Of a stretch of DNA of 64,000 nucleotides, positions 12,701-26,200 are shown piece by piece; positions within the stretch are counted from its first letter, which is position 1; each line of letters begins with the position of its first letter. Under the pieces are notes generated by a model, which saw nothing but the letters and a program-made list of their open reading frames with translations, ran no database searches and was not told the origin of the DNA. This DNA is from Progne subis subis (Eukaryota > Chordata > Aves > Passeriformes > Hirundinidae): the NCBI GenBank assembly GCA_022316685.1, contig JAKJHU010000037.1, forward strand, positions 21,537,188 to 21,601,187, read 5' to 3'. The position numbers and the translations under genes were made by a program.

Positions 12701-14856
12701 CTTAAACATGATTATTTTTTGTTTTGTTTTGTTTTCTGAACTGGTAAAAAAGAGTTAGTGGCCTGGAACAAAGGTTTTAGGCAATAGCCTCACATTTCTC
12801 AACAATACATTGCTGCAAATGGACAATTCCATGTTCTAGCAAATATTTTTAAAAAATATTTAAGATACTGTGAATCTGATTTTGGGATCAAGAAAGAAGA
12901 TGCCAGCTAGCTTGGATACCTAACTATGACATCATGGAGCCAGAATGTTTTCTTTAGGCAAACCTGTATTTATGACAGTGCATGAAGCCTCAGCTTTGCC
13001 AAAGCTCTCCTGGTTTCACAGTTTGTCCAGGGACAGAGGAGGATCATATGCTGTGAGCTCATATTCTGCCACTGTGTCATGGTAGTCCATGTCACAGAGC
13101 TGGCTGTATGCCAGTCCCGTGGTCAGAATCTCATCCCTTTCTCTGCCAACTCTTGACAGAAGCTCCGATGTCTTGTAGTGTTAGGCAGAATCATAATCAA
13201 AGGCTGCTAGATGAGGAAAAACAGACTTTGTTATCAAAATATTCCTTACAATCCTGATTTCATTTGGCTTATGCAGGATTGCCATAACATCTTCAGCAAA
13301 AATATCTGTTATGAGTCTTGATTTGGCATATTAAAAAAATGAAAATAACAGTTATTCTCAGTTTTACTGGAATATTGGTCAATAAAATTAATGCTAATTT
13401 AACACTGGTCTGGGCTTGAGGGAAGGCCATAAAAGGACGGGCTGGGGAGAGTCAAAGTCTCCTTTTCTTAAGGCCTTTGAATGAGCTATGTCAGAAGCTG
13501 CTGTAGTTTCCAAAAGCAGTCACACACTGAGAGAGACTTAAAGATGATTCTGGCTGCTCCTTCTTGAGTTCTGAACCTTGTGCTTCTCCGCTCTGGAGGC
13601 ATGTGCAGTCTTGTCCTAAGGATGTATTTGTTCATATGGAATGTGAGGACTTAGAACACATCTAAATTTATTTTCTGCTAACTAATCTGAGAAATTTTGT
13701 TCAAATTTGAGAGGAAAGAAGAGAACTTCAGACTGTACCACATAATTTGTGTGTGTTGTAAGCAGCTAATGAGAGACTAACTAAGTAAAGGGTAGGTGGA
13801 ACATAAAGAAAATTGCAATTAAGCATGTACAGTCTGTGTCAGTGGGCATCCATTTTCAGGCAGAAAATGAAAACACTGTGACCTTTGAGACATTTTAGTA
13901 TATATACTTACATTTTACTGACTAATGCCACGTTCATTTTCTTCCTTTAATATTTTCTGAGTATGTACAGGTTTTTTACCAAAATCTTCAGCTTAAAAAA
14001 GCCCCATATTAAAGACCAATAAACACAACTTGTAATATTCAGATTATTACAGAGTTAAATCATCATAACAAAGCAAAGCAAATTGCTCTTAAGCAATTTT
14101 GGAAGCTTCTCTAACAGGAAAACCTTTCTTGCAGGGCAATAGCTTCAATAGCCAGGTGTGAAAAGTGAATGAGGGGATAGCCCACCCTTGGATTTGAGCT
14201 AGGTTCCCTGTTAAAGTGGTGCTGGAAAGCGTTCTTCCCAGAGGAGGATGTATGCACTTCTGCCGTGTTTGCCTGGAACTGCTGAATCCAGGCATTGTGC
14301 CTGCATTTTGGCTTCTTTCCCACTGTGAAAGTACAGCGCAATCTCCTGCCTGCTGCTCCCTCTGAGCTCGATATCCTCATTCAAGATCAGGGGAAAGAAA
14401 GGGGAAAACCCGAAGAGGTCAATGAGTTCGTTTACATACCATGCCAGGGCTGGCACATGATTCAACACGTGATACAATAGTGAACTTTTTTGGTGAGTTT
14501 GCTACAGCCACTGAGACGCAATTCTTTAGAAGGCTGCAATTTTGTATTCAGAAGCAAGAGTGAAAGTGCTTCATAACTCAATTACAAAACGTAAATAGCA
14601 TGTTTTGCATTTAGTCAAACAGAGAGCTGTGGCAATATTCAATGTTTATTGATGTCTATTGTTTTGTTTCTGTTTCTTGTTATTACTATTAATGCCTAAA
14701 GTATTTGATACTTATTATCATTCCTGTCTTAATAATCTGTGTTCCTGGGAGTCTACAGTCTAGCTGATGACTTAGTGAGGTGAAAAGGCCAATGAGAAGC
14801 GCCTAAAATGATCTACACTGATGTTCATCTTATGCTGTGACATCTGCTTGGACACC

Positions 14857-14877
14857 TTTTTTTTTTTTTTTTTTTTT
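14857..14877. repeat. (T)21 homopolymer
   Basis: A pure T run followed by CTTTTTCC. No attached element body was recognised. Confidence 0.85.
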
Positions 14878-16270
14878 CTTTTTCCAATTGAAACTGGATT
14901 CTTTTATGGTGCTGTTTAGCTCCATTCCTGAGCAAAAGCCCTGGCTGCTGCCTGGAGGGTGGGGTGTGTGTCCTTGCCATTTTGTCTGTCCCATCTCCAG
15001 CACACATCACACCCTTTGGGAGCAGTTTCCGTTCACCAGCTCTATATTATTAATTCCCTGGCTTAGCAAACTGAACCAGCTCACAGACGAGCGGGGAGCA
15101 GGTCTGTGCCCCCCATCCCCTTTTTTTAGGGTTAACCAGCACATAGGTATATTTAGCTGAATCATGTAGCCTTCTGATTTTCATTGAGAAAAATTTTTAG
15201 TGGATGCAGAAAGGGTTTTGAGATAGCATTTGTATCTTGTTTTCTGAATTTATCTACATCCATTCAACTGAAAATTGCCTGTTAACCTGTTACAGCTTAG
15301 TGACACACAGGTGAAGTGTTAACCTCTTAACATCGGCCAAGCCAAGAAAGAAAGCCTCCTTGTTATAAAATATGTTTAGCAGCATAGCTGACTCATACTT
15401 ACGAAGACTGTAGCTTGTAGTACACCATGATTAAGAATAAATTGCCTGTTTACACGGATGTGCGTGTAATGAAATACAATGTTGGTTACTGAACTGGTAA
15501 AGATGAAGAGCGAGTTCGTGTAGACAGATAAACTGTTGAAAGGCACATGTGAGCACAGGCTTGTGTACAGATATATTGGCTCTCATTTTAGCACTCCCAC
15601 TATGGACCTTCCATAGTGGGTTCTAGGGACTTCTGGAGATAAAGTTTGGTTTTGTTTGGGCTGAGGTAAGATGTAGCTGAGAGGAGAAAATGAGCAGTGT
15701 GACACGCAATGGGAAGAAGTTCCCATTTACAAGTTTGTGGAAGCAAGATGTGTCTAACTCTTCTGTCCTCATAATTTTTTATTTCCCAGGAATACCTTTG
15801 TGGGACATACATCGATAAAATTACTAGTTCTAGGTAAGAAATCTCCATAGTTTCCCAAACAAAAATTCCAGGTCTTGCATGGCAGCACACAACTATTGTA
15901 CTGTCAAGCCTACTCTATTCTCAGGTTGGTTTGTATGTTTTTGGTGATTATTCACATGCATGCTTGATTTTCAGTCTTAGCTCTTTTCTAACTTAGAGCA
16001 TACATGAGAGGGGAAAGAGTGCAAATTCAAAGTAAATGAGTCCGTTCTCTTCTCTGTTCTCTAACACCTTTCTCTAACATGTATGTTCTCTAATGTGTCT
16101 TTACTTACTGTGAACACTAATCAGTTTTATGTGTGCTTTAAGAAACTGCATCTCCAGAGGCTTTTCAAGGAGCTGTGAAACTTCTCTTTACTTGGACTCA
16201 GCTGAAAATATGAGACGTGTTTATTATGATCTCAGTTGTTCCTTAAAGGTCAGAGCACCAGTTTAATTTA

Positions 16271-16280
16271 TGACTCAGCA
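16271..16280 (-). promoter_or_regulatory. MAF/NF-E2/BACH-type motif TGACTCAGCA
   Basis: A perfect match on the reverse strand. A near match (AGCTGACTCA) lies at about 15388. Confidence 0.35.
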
Positions 16281-16392
16281 CTCTAGTTACTAGAGTCTAG
16301 GTAAAGTGGAGACTGTAAATGATTTTCACCACTCTTTCTTAATTTAGCCATGTGTTCCTTTTCCCCATGAAAAAAAACCTGCTTTTCTTGAG

Positions 16393-16416
16393 AACTTCTT
16401 CATCAATGAAGAAGTT
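16393..16416. repeat. Perfect 11-bp inverted repeat with 2-base spacer
   Basis: AACTTCTTCAT and ATGAAGAAGTT flank CA. The arms contain GAAGAAG/CTTCTTC, which resembles heat-shock-factor spacing (alternating GAA/TTC). A transcript could also form a tight hairpin, although the two-base loop is strained. Confidence 0.55.
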
Positions 16417-18319
16417 ATACATTTCTGTACTTTGTAACAACTACGTAAAGAAGGAAAAACTTCAATCTTGCTCGGCGTTTCTTCGTGGCCATGTGCTTTT
16501 AAATAAGTGCTTTAGGAGGTTGTATTTCAAAAGACGGATTTTGTTTCTAGTTGTTGGAAAGCTGAATTTTTATCTTGTGTTTGGGAAACTGTATCTGAGT
16601 TAAAGTAGAAATAAAAGCACATTGCAAAGATCAAGATTTAGAGGGAAAGGTTTAATCACAAACAGTAAAATACAGTTTTAAAACAGAGTCTGCATAGGCA
16701 GATCACAGACTCTTGGAATTTTTGTTTGTTTTATGGTTACCATTAAAGTAAAACATCATCACATTTCTGGGAATCTTGCGTGATCAAGGATTATAACATT
16801 GAGACCATGTTTATATTCATTTTTCATGGAAATTTTTAAAGTGAATACTTATCAGTTAGATGATTAAAGTTCCTGTTGCCTGCTACCATCCTAGCACATG
16901 CCTGGCAGTTTTTGCTCTTACTGAATTTTTCACCATTACTGTGGAAGGTGCTCCTTCCTTAAAATATTTGCTTTAAACAAAGAAGTTCAGAGCTGATGGC
17001 TGGATGGCAGTGAAATGAAGAAATAGCTTTAAACCATTGTAGCTGACCCAGTTCCAAGTAAAGATAAACCTTTCTGATTTACAAGGTGTTGTATTTTAGC
17101 TTGGTCTGCTCTCTCAGGAGTTATGTCTGAAAAAACTAAAATGTGAAATATATGCTCGGCTCGGTTTCAGGTAGAACAGCTCAGAAGCAGCACTTGTCAA
17201 AACCCATTTTGGCCCAGGTAAATAAGCTTTCTGCTGAACAGGAAAAAAAGAAACTGAAAGCCTGACCAGCTGTAGCAATACTAATAGGAGCTAATATGTG
17301 CCAACCTTAGCAGCATCAAGGCTGCTTGCATCAGAAAGAGGTGCGGGGTTTGTTCAGTATTGGTGCTTCTGGCTGATTGATAGTTTTGGGAAACCAGGCT
17401 CTTTGTTTCCAGGACAGAAACCCCTCTTGTGACACAGCACTTTCCTACTCTCCGTTGAAAACTTGAACTCTGTGATAGGGTTCTGCTGTGAGGTTGATCC
17501 AATGCCGGGATTTGATCCTTCACCTCAAAGGTAACTTGAAAAAAATCCATCCTTGTATATTTTACCCAAAGCTTAAAGCATCATTTCATTTAGTAAGTCC
17601 TTCTTCTAGGAAGCTGATGGAAGAGTTTGTGCAATAAAATGTCAATAACTGAAACATTTGCCATATGAATCTACTTGAACAATTTCACTGTAGGGTTTTT
17701 TTTGTTGGTTTTTTTTTTTCCCCTCACACCACTGAGGGACAATTTTTTTTTGGAGCTTTTTCAGCACTTCTTGAACACTTGGCTTCAAAGGGACACCAAA
17801 TGCTACTTGATAAGTAAATTAAATTCCACTGATAGCTATAAGCTCTCAGACCTTTAACAATTTTTTAAATAAGACATTTTTTAGTCCAGATAATTTGTAG
17901 TTGTCTCACTGCCTGATATTGGAGCTTGACACACTGCGTTATTATGACCTACTGTGTTATACCTTTGTATGAAAACTTAGAAGGATACCCATTATTTCCC
18001 TGTTTCCACTGGAACTCAGTGGCAGGTTTTCTTTTCCCTGCACTTGATCACTGGTTTGAGGAGCAGTCTGAAGCTTCCTTTGTTTTCCTTGCAATTTCTC
18101 CCTTGGGCTGCCACATCCCTTTGTGCTTTATTTATTGCCAATTTGCTTGATTAGATTAAGGAAGGATTAAGGGATCCAGAACCCTTGACAAAAGCAACCC
18201 ATCATTTATAAATGTGTAAACATAATGTAATTACTTCTTAATTCCTTGTGTTAAATAAAAAGGGGATTCTTCAGCAGATAAACCGTGAGAGGTTTTTTGA
18301 AAATCAAATGAAGGCAATT

Positions 18320-18329
18320 TGCTGACTCA
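18320..18329 (+). promoter_or_regulatory. MAF/NF-E2/BACH-type motif TGCTGACTCA
   Basis: A perfect match on the + strand, preceded by TT as in the extended consensus. Confidence 0.35.
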
Positions 18330-20148
18330 AAGATGTGTATGCCAAAGATGAAGAGTTATCATGCACAAAGCTCAGATTTTAGTTGATATGGAGAGTTTCA
18401 GGTACTTTGATCTCTCTGTGATCCAGATAGTACACCTTGTCAGTCCACACTGATGTGTAACCATTTCTGAATTCCTGTAGTGAAAGGAGGTTTTGTCTCT
18501 GCTTGGGCAGAGGATTTGCCATAATTTGTAGTTTGGTGCTCTTTAGGTTAGCAGAGGTAAGGATTATGGTAAGGAAAGGATTCATCTTTTATTCAAAAAG
18601 TAATGTCTAAAGGCCCTTGCACTAATTCTTCTTTTATTTCTACCATTAGCAGAGCTGTACTAGTGGTGATTCTGAGTGAAGAACCCTCATAAAAGCCTAT
18701 TTAAAAAGAAGGAAAATGTAGCTCCTGCCTGTAGGCTTGCATTTGGGTTTTTTATTTGTTTTGGGGGTTTTTTTCCCACAAATTAAAAAAATTCTAAAAC
18801 AGAAGAGTGTGATTCTGTTGGACATTGAGAGGACGTACTGTGTGCAGTCTGTCCTGTAGGTGTTTTAAGAGAGTGTCTCAATGATGAGCAGAAGAACCCA
18901 CTTGTGCAAGTCCTGACAGTTTCTGTTTTATAATCTTCTACTATTTGAAACTATTTGATCTCTAGATTTCTTTTAAGATGTTTTTGCTGCATCTCATGTG
19001 AAAAAGAAGATGTGAAGCCATGTCCTGTTCTCCAGACAGGACCATCCTCTTACACTTTCGTAAAGCGTTAGCAGTAGAATGTTTCACCTTCTTTATTCTT
19101 GCATGTTTTGGCATGTGTTGTTTTTCTTCCTTTTTTGACTTTGTTGCCTATACTGCATATTATGATCAAGACTGGTTTTTTGTACTATACCTCACAGGTC
19201 TGTAACTGGCTGGTTCTGAGCTGGTTACCTGCAAGAAGCTGTCTGTGCAAACAGCAAACAGCAGGGCTTTGCTTACACATCTCTGCCAGGCTGGTGACAA
19301 AACACTGCTATCAGAAATGATGCCAATTCAGTAGTGAAGCTTTCTATTGTGTTTTGGGTTTCTTTTTTGTTTGTTTTTTTTTTAAACCAAATACCCTGAA
19401 CATGGACTGCTAAGAAACCATTGAGCTTTTGCCATGATCACTCCTGTTTTTTCCCCCTCTGCAGAGTAAATACAGCTTCTCTGTTGGCCACAAGACAGTT
19501 GAAATGAGTTGCAAGTTCTGCTTACTGCTTTGGGTGTAATGAGCTTCCTTGTAATGAGCACGACTTTAAAGAACAGAGAGTGTAAATCCTTGCTGTAAAA
19601 GACCTGAAATTAACTCTGGATAAATTGTGAATGGCATACGCTGACATGAGATTATGCAGAACATTTGGAGGAAAGCATTTAGATTGCAATGTTACTGCTT
19701 GTGCTATTTTACTTTGCCTCTTGCTGGCTTGGGACTGGGACTATTTGTGCTTCAGTTTTGACAGGAACTGCATTACACTATAAAAGCAATGGAAGCAGCT
19801 TTTGCATACACAGGCAGTTCCTGACTGCCTATTGCAATTGCAAAGGAACAAGTTGCAATTAGCACAAGCCTTGAAGAGCATGTTTCCTTTGGAAGTTGCC
19901 ATTTGCCTTTAGTGCTGGGCCTTTTAGGATATGAGGTAGAAGATGATGCATTAGAGGATTTCCCTGGGAACCAAGCACTCTGACACCTCAGGCCAATATC
20001 TATGATACATCCTTGCTTCATCTGTTTTGGCCTCCTCCAATTCTTCCACTTGACCCTGCATCTTGTTTCTGCCAGCCTAACCAGTGACTGGACTCTGCTA
20101 GGACCTCAATTTGACCAAGAGAAGTGCTCCAGCTATAAACTGGTGTGG

Positions 20149-20249
20149 GTTTTTTTGTTGGTTGGTGTTTTTTTTTTTTTTTTTTGTTTTTTTTTTTTGT
20201 TTTTTTTTTTTGTTTTTTTTTTTTTTTTTGGCTTTGTTTTTCTTTTTTT
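20149..20249. repeat. About 100-bp T-rich tract (T runs split by G)
   Basis: Runs of 10 to 18 T are separated by single G or short G/C interruptions. Several lysine- or phenylalanine-rich open frames across 20002-20358 are simply this tract in translation. It is a low-complexity repeat, and lengths may be assembly-sensitive. Confidence 0.9.
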
Positions 20250-23200
20250 GAAGGGAGAGGGTTTTGTTTCTGTTTTTCCAAGTTGGATGAGTCCTTGACC
20301 TGGTCTGCAGCACAACCCACAGACTTGTCAGCCTAAATGAGGGCTGGGGGAAAACCAAGGGTTGATGGTATTGTGAACCTAGAGGTTCCTCTTCTGTGTT
20401 CTTTTAGACAAATTACAATCTTCTTTACCTTCTATTTTCATTTCATGAGGTAAAGAAAGAAACACTTTAATTAAAGCAGGAGTTGTAAGATGCCTGTTAA
20501 TTGGTACTGCTGTGTGAGCTTTTTATGTTTTGTGCATTACTCTAAAATCTTCATGGAAAAGGTACTGTTAAAGAACTAGACATTATTTTCAGGTAGCTTA
20601 CCACCTGCATCTTTAGATCTTGATGCAGTAACAATTTTAATTTTATGAAATGCCTTGTTCAATAAAGGAGACATCCTGCACTCTTAGCACTACATTTGCT
20701 GGGTTTCCAGTTGTCGTGTCACTACCTCCATCTTGTTCTAAAGTTAAAGGCCAGGAAAAAGGTTCAGTTCATTCAAAAAATCTGTCTGTTTAGCAAAGAG
20801 GTTCAGAGAATTCACTGATGTTCTCCTTTCTGTTTTGAACCTGCACTAAGCATGATTGCCCTCTTAAATTCTGCAGGACTAGCTTAAAACAATTTCTTAT
20901 TTCCAGATCTTCTGTGGCATATCAGCAACAGTGAAGCAGTAACAGGTGACCAAAAAGAAATCGTTTATTTGCATGAGATACAAGTTTTCAGAGTTAAATT
21001 AACCATTACGTTTTCAAAATATTGTTGTAAAGTGAATGGCTTGCAACACAAGATCATTGCATCTTGGGAAAGGCGGTTCCAGAGTGGCACTGCAGTATAT
21101 TTAATTCCAGTGAGTTAAGTGAGAGTGTTGGAACAGATAAGTGTTTTCACTACTAAATGGGGAAGTCTTTCTTTCAGTTTAGCTTTACCTCGATTTCCTT
21201 ATGCACTTTCTTTGTCTGTTAGAGGCCAATACACCCACATATGCCTACAAACATCAACAAAGCAATGGACGAAGGTGTTTCTCTGGAAGGCTGGGAAAGG
21301 AGGGATTGCTATCACCAAGACACACTGATTCTGACAGGCTCACGTATAAATCTGTAATTCACAAAATGGGAAACTTTCTGCTTAACACTCGGCAAAGTAA
21401 TACACCTCTAGTGTGTATTTCAGTACACTTCTGTTGAAAATAGGCGGTTTAGATTTGTGTGGTTGGTTTCAGCAGAGAGAAAAGAGTTGGCAGAGTGTCT
21501 GGGCAATTAAGACTCTTGCTGTGTGAATAATACATAGCAGAGGTAATAGTTTGATAAAGGTGGAGTTCAAGTTCTCCTTAAGCTGTATACTGGGCTCTTA
21601 AATACTGAAATGTGGCTTACTTTATACTCATGGTAACTTTCCCTTTGATGTATCTGACTGAATAATTAGACTTAACCCCATCTTTCAGACCCTGCCTCCT
21701 CGTTACGTTGAGCAGGCTCAAGAGAGAACACTGCCAAGAGCTCAGTCAGGCCATGGGAAAAGCAATGTGCTCTGATTTGTGCCTGCAAATCTTTCTGAAG
21801 AATTATTGCTGTGAAAGCTGAAATTGCAAAGATTTCTGAACAAATATTGTCAATTGTTTTTCTTCTTTGTTGTTACGGTAATGACATGAGCCTAAATAAT
21901 TTCTCCTCAGCTCAAGAACCAGCCACCCTTGTGTTAAACAGTCATGGGAAATCTCCAGCCATCCCCTAGGTGAAACAAGCAATTGATATTTTATTCTGAG
22001 TTTCAGTCATACGAATATAGTAGGATCAAAAATTTAGAAAAATTGCAGAATCAGTCATAATGCAAATTCTGAACTTCTGATTTTTGTCAGATGGAAATGT
22101 AAAGAAACCTCTAGTTCATGGTATTCAATAGCAGTCCTGAAAACAGCCAAGGGAAGACCATGTAACTAAATGAGGGCAAAAATGTAATATACCAACCACT
22201 CTTCTATTTGTCATCAGCTGGCACAAGGCTTACCTGTTAAAAACTTGGAGTTCTACTTTGCATTGGAGCAGCTGTATTGTATATAGCTGTACTAGTTTCA
22301 AAAACCCTAGGGAGCTGTGACTCTAAGTTTAAATTTTATTGCATTATATTAATTTTGTTCTGTGAAGTAGTAATTTCATGGCTGATTTACATTTTGTTTA
22401 TAAAGTAAAAATAGATTATTTTGATTATATTTCTTAGGCACCAAATAGCTCAAACCTAAACCTTGCCAGCATAACTGATTAACCTTGTAATAGCATCTTT
22501 GAGATATTAATGTACGCACTACCTTATCTTGTGCTTTATCTGACCTTTATCTGTTGATTTTAATATCCTTTGTGGTTGCTAGTGACGTGTTTTTGTTGTA
22601 GACAGGGAGAGATTTTGGCTCCTGTTTATTTCTCTGCTTTATCCTCATTCACTCTGTCCTATCAGAAAAATAACTGCATTAAGCAGAAAAAAAAAAGATG
22701 ATAAACTGTAGCCCAGGAGCACAATAGGAGCCATATCTGCTTGAAGTGTTCAGAGAGCATTCTGCAAGCAGCAAGTTACTGGTCTAATGTGGATTGACAG
22801 TGAAAAAAAAGGAATTTATTATCCTGAACAAATAGGGAATTTTTACCCCTTTGCAGCATAATTTACTCGTAATTTGCAACATAATTTATTTCAGTGAGTT
22901 ACATAAAGTGTTTATATAGGGTAAAGCTTGGCCATTGCATGTGCTTGCAGCATTGTATCATCTTGCAATGCGTGCTTGAGTGCTGGTGATCCGTATCACT
23001 AAACCAGCAGAAAACAAGTCAGGAAATATATTTTTAAAAAGATGGGGACCTGGGAGGAGTATGGCTTTTTCACATACTACTGGTTGAATTGGTTCAGCAA
23101 GATTAAACATACCCCAGAGCAGCAGAGAGGCAAAGGCGGAGAGGAAGCTGCAGCGGGTCTGTCCGCAGCATGAATTGCCACTGGCGCTGCTGGCTCTGCT

Positions 23201-26200
23201 GCCTGCTCACTCCTGATGTCTTGCTGGACACCATTGCCCCATGCCAGCAGAGAGTGGAGATGAATGTGTGAAAGTCCTTCACGCACATCAGTGTGAAATC
23301 TGAGAGTTGAGTGGCAAATGATGATTTAAGTGGGTTCCTGATACCCACTGGCTGTCTTTGCGCTGAAAGGATTAGAGCTCTGCCATAGGGATGGTAAGGT
23401 CCTGGCAGTACTTGGTGCTGAGCAGCTGAGAGGGGCAGCCATCCAGTTCAGCCGCTCCAGCTGGGTCTGGAGGAGAATGAACTGCACGCCATGTGCTCCT
23501 GAGTGTGTTACACTTCTTGTCTCTTTGGCCATGGCTCTACCCTTGCTACATCTGCTGTGCTCTTTTCTTTGGAGCCACTTGTGCTTTTGCTGTGTGGGGC
23601 TGTGCTGAACGCCATTGTTACTCCCATTTGTACAGCTGTTCATCAGTTTATCTCCTAGAGTTTGGAAATATTTAGGAGAACGCGGAGTGCACTTCTTTGG
23701 TGCAGTACTGTGCTAGTTTTTAAGTGGGTGTTTTCCTTGATACATGACATCTGATTTGTTGGGACGTGTGGTATCTCTGTGAGTGATTTAGTTCCATTTT
23801 CTTGCAATTCTACAACAGTGTTTTCATGTTTGAAAAGTGAAAAATAAACCAGAAATAGGAATGACATTTTCTTTCCTTAGCTGTATCTCTATCCACAAAC
23901 GTAGATGATGAGAAGACCTCCCTCTTCCTGTCATCAAGGAGACAGAGATGGGGAAGATCTCCCTCTTGGGCAAGAAGTACATTTAATTACAGGAGGCAGG
24001 GAGCAGTTTGCAGTAAGATTTCATTATGATTTTTCATAACCCAGTGAAGCCTCCCATGATGTGATGATGGAGCTTGCGATGCTGCGAGCAGCTTATGCTG
24101 TGAGAACCACAGCAGAGCTCATTTCTCCTGTTTTGGCAAGGGGATTGCTGGGTCACAGACTGTCTCTGTGCTGTGCTGGCCCTGCTTGAGTAGCCTGGCA
24201 GGCAGCATTCAACTCAAGGCACCTGTGCTACAGCTGTGCAAGTATGGGCCTGCCATTCTTTTGTAGGAATCAGGGAGAAGGAGGTTGGCATTACTGAAGT
24301 GTCTCCTCTCCTCTTCTCTTAAGGACATCAAATAAATCTCATTCTGAAGTTTGTTTTTGCTAGACTTTGTAAAGACAGTCTAGGGGACCATTTGATAAGG
24401 TTAGCTAGGTAAATCCCGTCTTGAGTGTCTGGTGAGTGTTTAGGCTTTGAACATCTCCAGCTATTTACTGATGTCTTTGTAATACTAATGTAGTAGATTA
24501 CGTTTCCCTGCAGACTACCATGCTACCCATCCAATTGACATAGTATATCTAAAGCATTTACTTTCATGAGTATACTATAGCTGAAATGAGCAGCGGACAT
24601 TCTTAGTCTGTACCTAGTACATGTGCTGTATTTTATTTTAGATACACAAAAATAAGTTGCTATTTTTATAAGCAAACATTTTCTCTGTTGGTGCAAAGGA
24701 TTTGGGTGAATAAGGTTTCTGAGATTTGGAAACTGTTTTGCTTAGATTACCTCCTTCTGTTTAGAGGTGTGCTCAGATTTAAGGTATTGTAGTTATCGTG
24801 CAAGGAAAGGCTAATTGTAACCTAAAAAACTCAATGGGACAACAGTCACCTTGTCCTGCTGACATACAGTAGATGTGCTGCAGATCACTTTATCTTGCGA
24901 ATGTGAGGTTAGCAAATTTTTCTTAGTACCCAGCCTGAAGAGTTGGCAAACTATAGAACAAACTTATTAATGTAAGCATTTTTTGTTTGGATGCAACGAT
25001 TATAATTTGTTCTCTTGAAGAATCACATTCATGTTACATCCTGCTCTTAGCAGAGCTCATGGCAGTTGCAATTTGTCAAAATTTGCCTTCTTTATGAACT
25101 TTGGTTTTGCTGACAAATTAAATTCTAAATTAAAACAAAGAATTGAGTTTATACTCTTTTGCTGCCAGGATCCTTCCCCAAAGACGGTTAGCCTCAGCAT
25201 AAAGTCAAGAGAGACTCATATCCTCTTTCTTTTATAAGAGGTGTTTTAATGAGCCACCTGAAGGCAAGGAGTAAGCAAAATTACTTCCTTTTTTCCATCA
25301 GGATTATCACTTAGGGCAAGTGTTTTCAAACAAACATTAGAAGTCTCCTGCTATGTTTACAGTTTGGGAGGAGGGCATTCACAGGTACTGGGTTTTCCAT
25401 GTGTAACTTTTATATCCAGTTTCTGTGAAAAGCATAGAGATATTTCCATGGCATAAAACAAACACATATATATATGCCAGTAGATATAATTGCTTTAATC
25501 AAATACTGTGTGCCCCATAGCAACCTTAATCTGGCAGTGAGGAGCACTGGAAGTAAAGCTAACTGACTTGCTTTTCAAGATAAGTAGATGAGGTTAAGGG
25601 ACATAACTAGGGATTTTTTTTTGTTATTATTTTTTTTTTTTTTAATTTGCTTACCTTGTAAGTTATACTGGTCTAAGTGGTAATAATTATTTTGAAAAAC
25701 TATTTGAAGAATGTGCCAGCCTGTGGAGTGTTTTCTGTACTGAGCATGAGAATACCATGGCTACACATACCTGTGGTCCTGATTCCACTGGCCTTCATCT
25801 GACCTGCATTTTCCATGTATAGGTTTCCTGCGCATGTATCAGCACAGAACTGAATTATGTTTTTTCACTGGGGAGCCAGACAATGCTCATAAGTCTCAAT
25901 GTTGAAACTTGTTGTCATCCAAGGGTGACTGTTCTTTCTGGAAGTGCCATCCCTTTCCTGGCTCTGGGAGGAAGAGGGTGAAAATTTCAGTGCTCAGGGG
26001 CATCTTGAGTGGGGCCATGAGCTCTCAGCCACAGAGTCTAGTTTTGTGGCTGTGTCTCTTCAGCTGGCACTTAATCATAACACTGTTAATCTTAATTCTG
26101 CCTTTGAGATCCACCACCACATGGTGATATTTGATTGTTGATAGAATACTGAGAGACAGCAAAACAGTTGGCAAGAATGTTTCTGAGAAGAAAGAAAAAA

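Larger units (their letters stand above)
5749..20148. other. Intronic sequence, no gene recognised
   Basis: About 14 kb without a supportable exon or interspersed repeat. It holds scattered A/T runs (for example near 6930, 8630 and 17700). The longest open frame is 10063-10497 on the reverse strand (144 codons), which has no domain, signal peptide or splice context. Confidence 0.6.

Noticed and set aside
13427..13436. CArG box CCATAAAAGG, with another at 54611-54620
   Set aside because: CC(A/T)6GG is expected several times by chance in 64 kb, so two sites carry no signal on their own.
18880..18925. C/D-box snoRNA-like motifs (ATGATGA ... CTGA)
   Set aside because: The spacing is too short and no terminal stem or second box pair is present.
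20002..20358. Lysine-rich and phenylalanine-rich open frames on both strands
   Set aside because: They are the translation of the T-rich low-complexity tract at 20149-20249.
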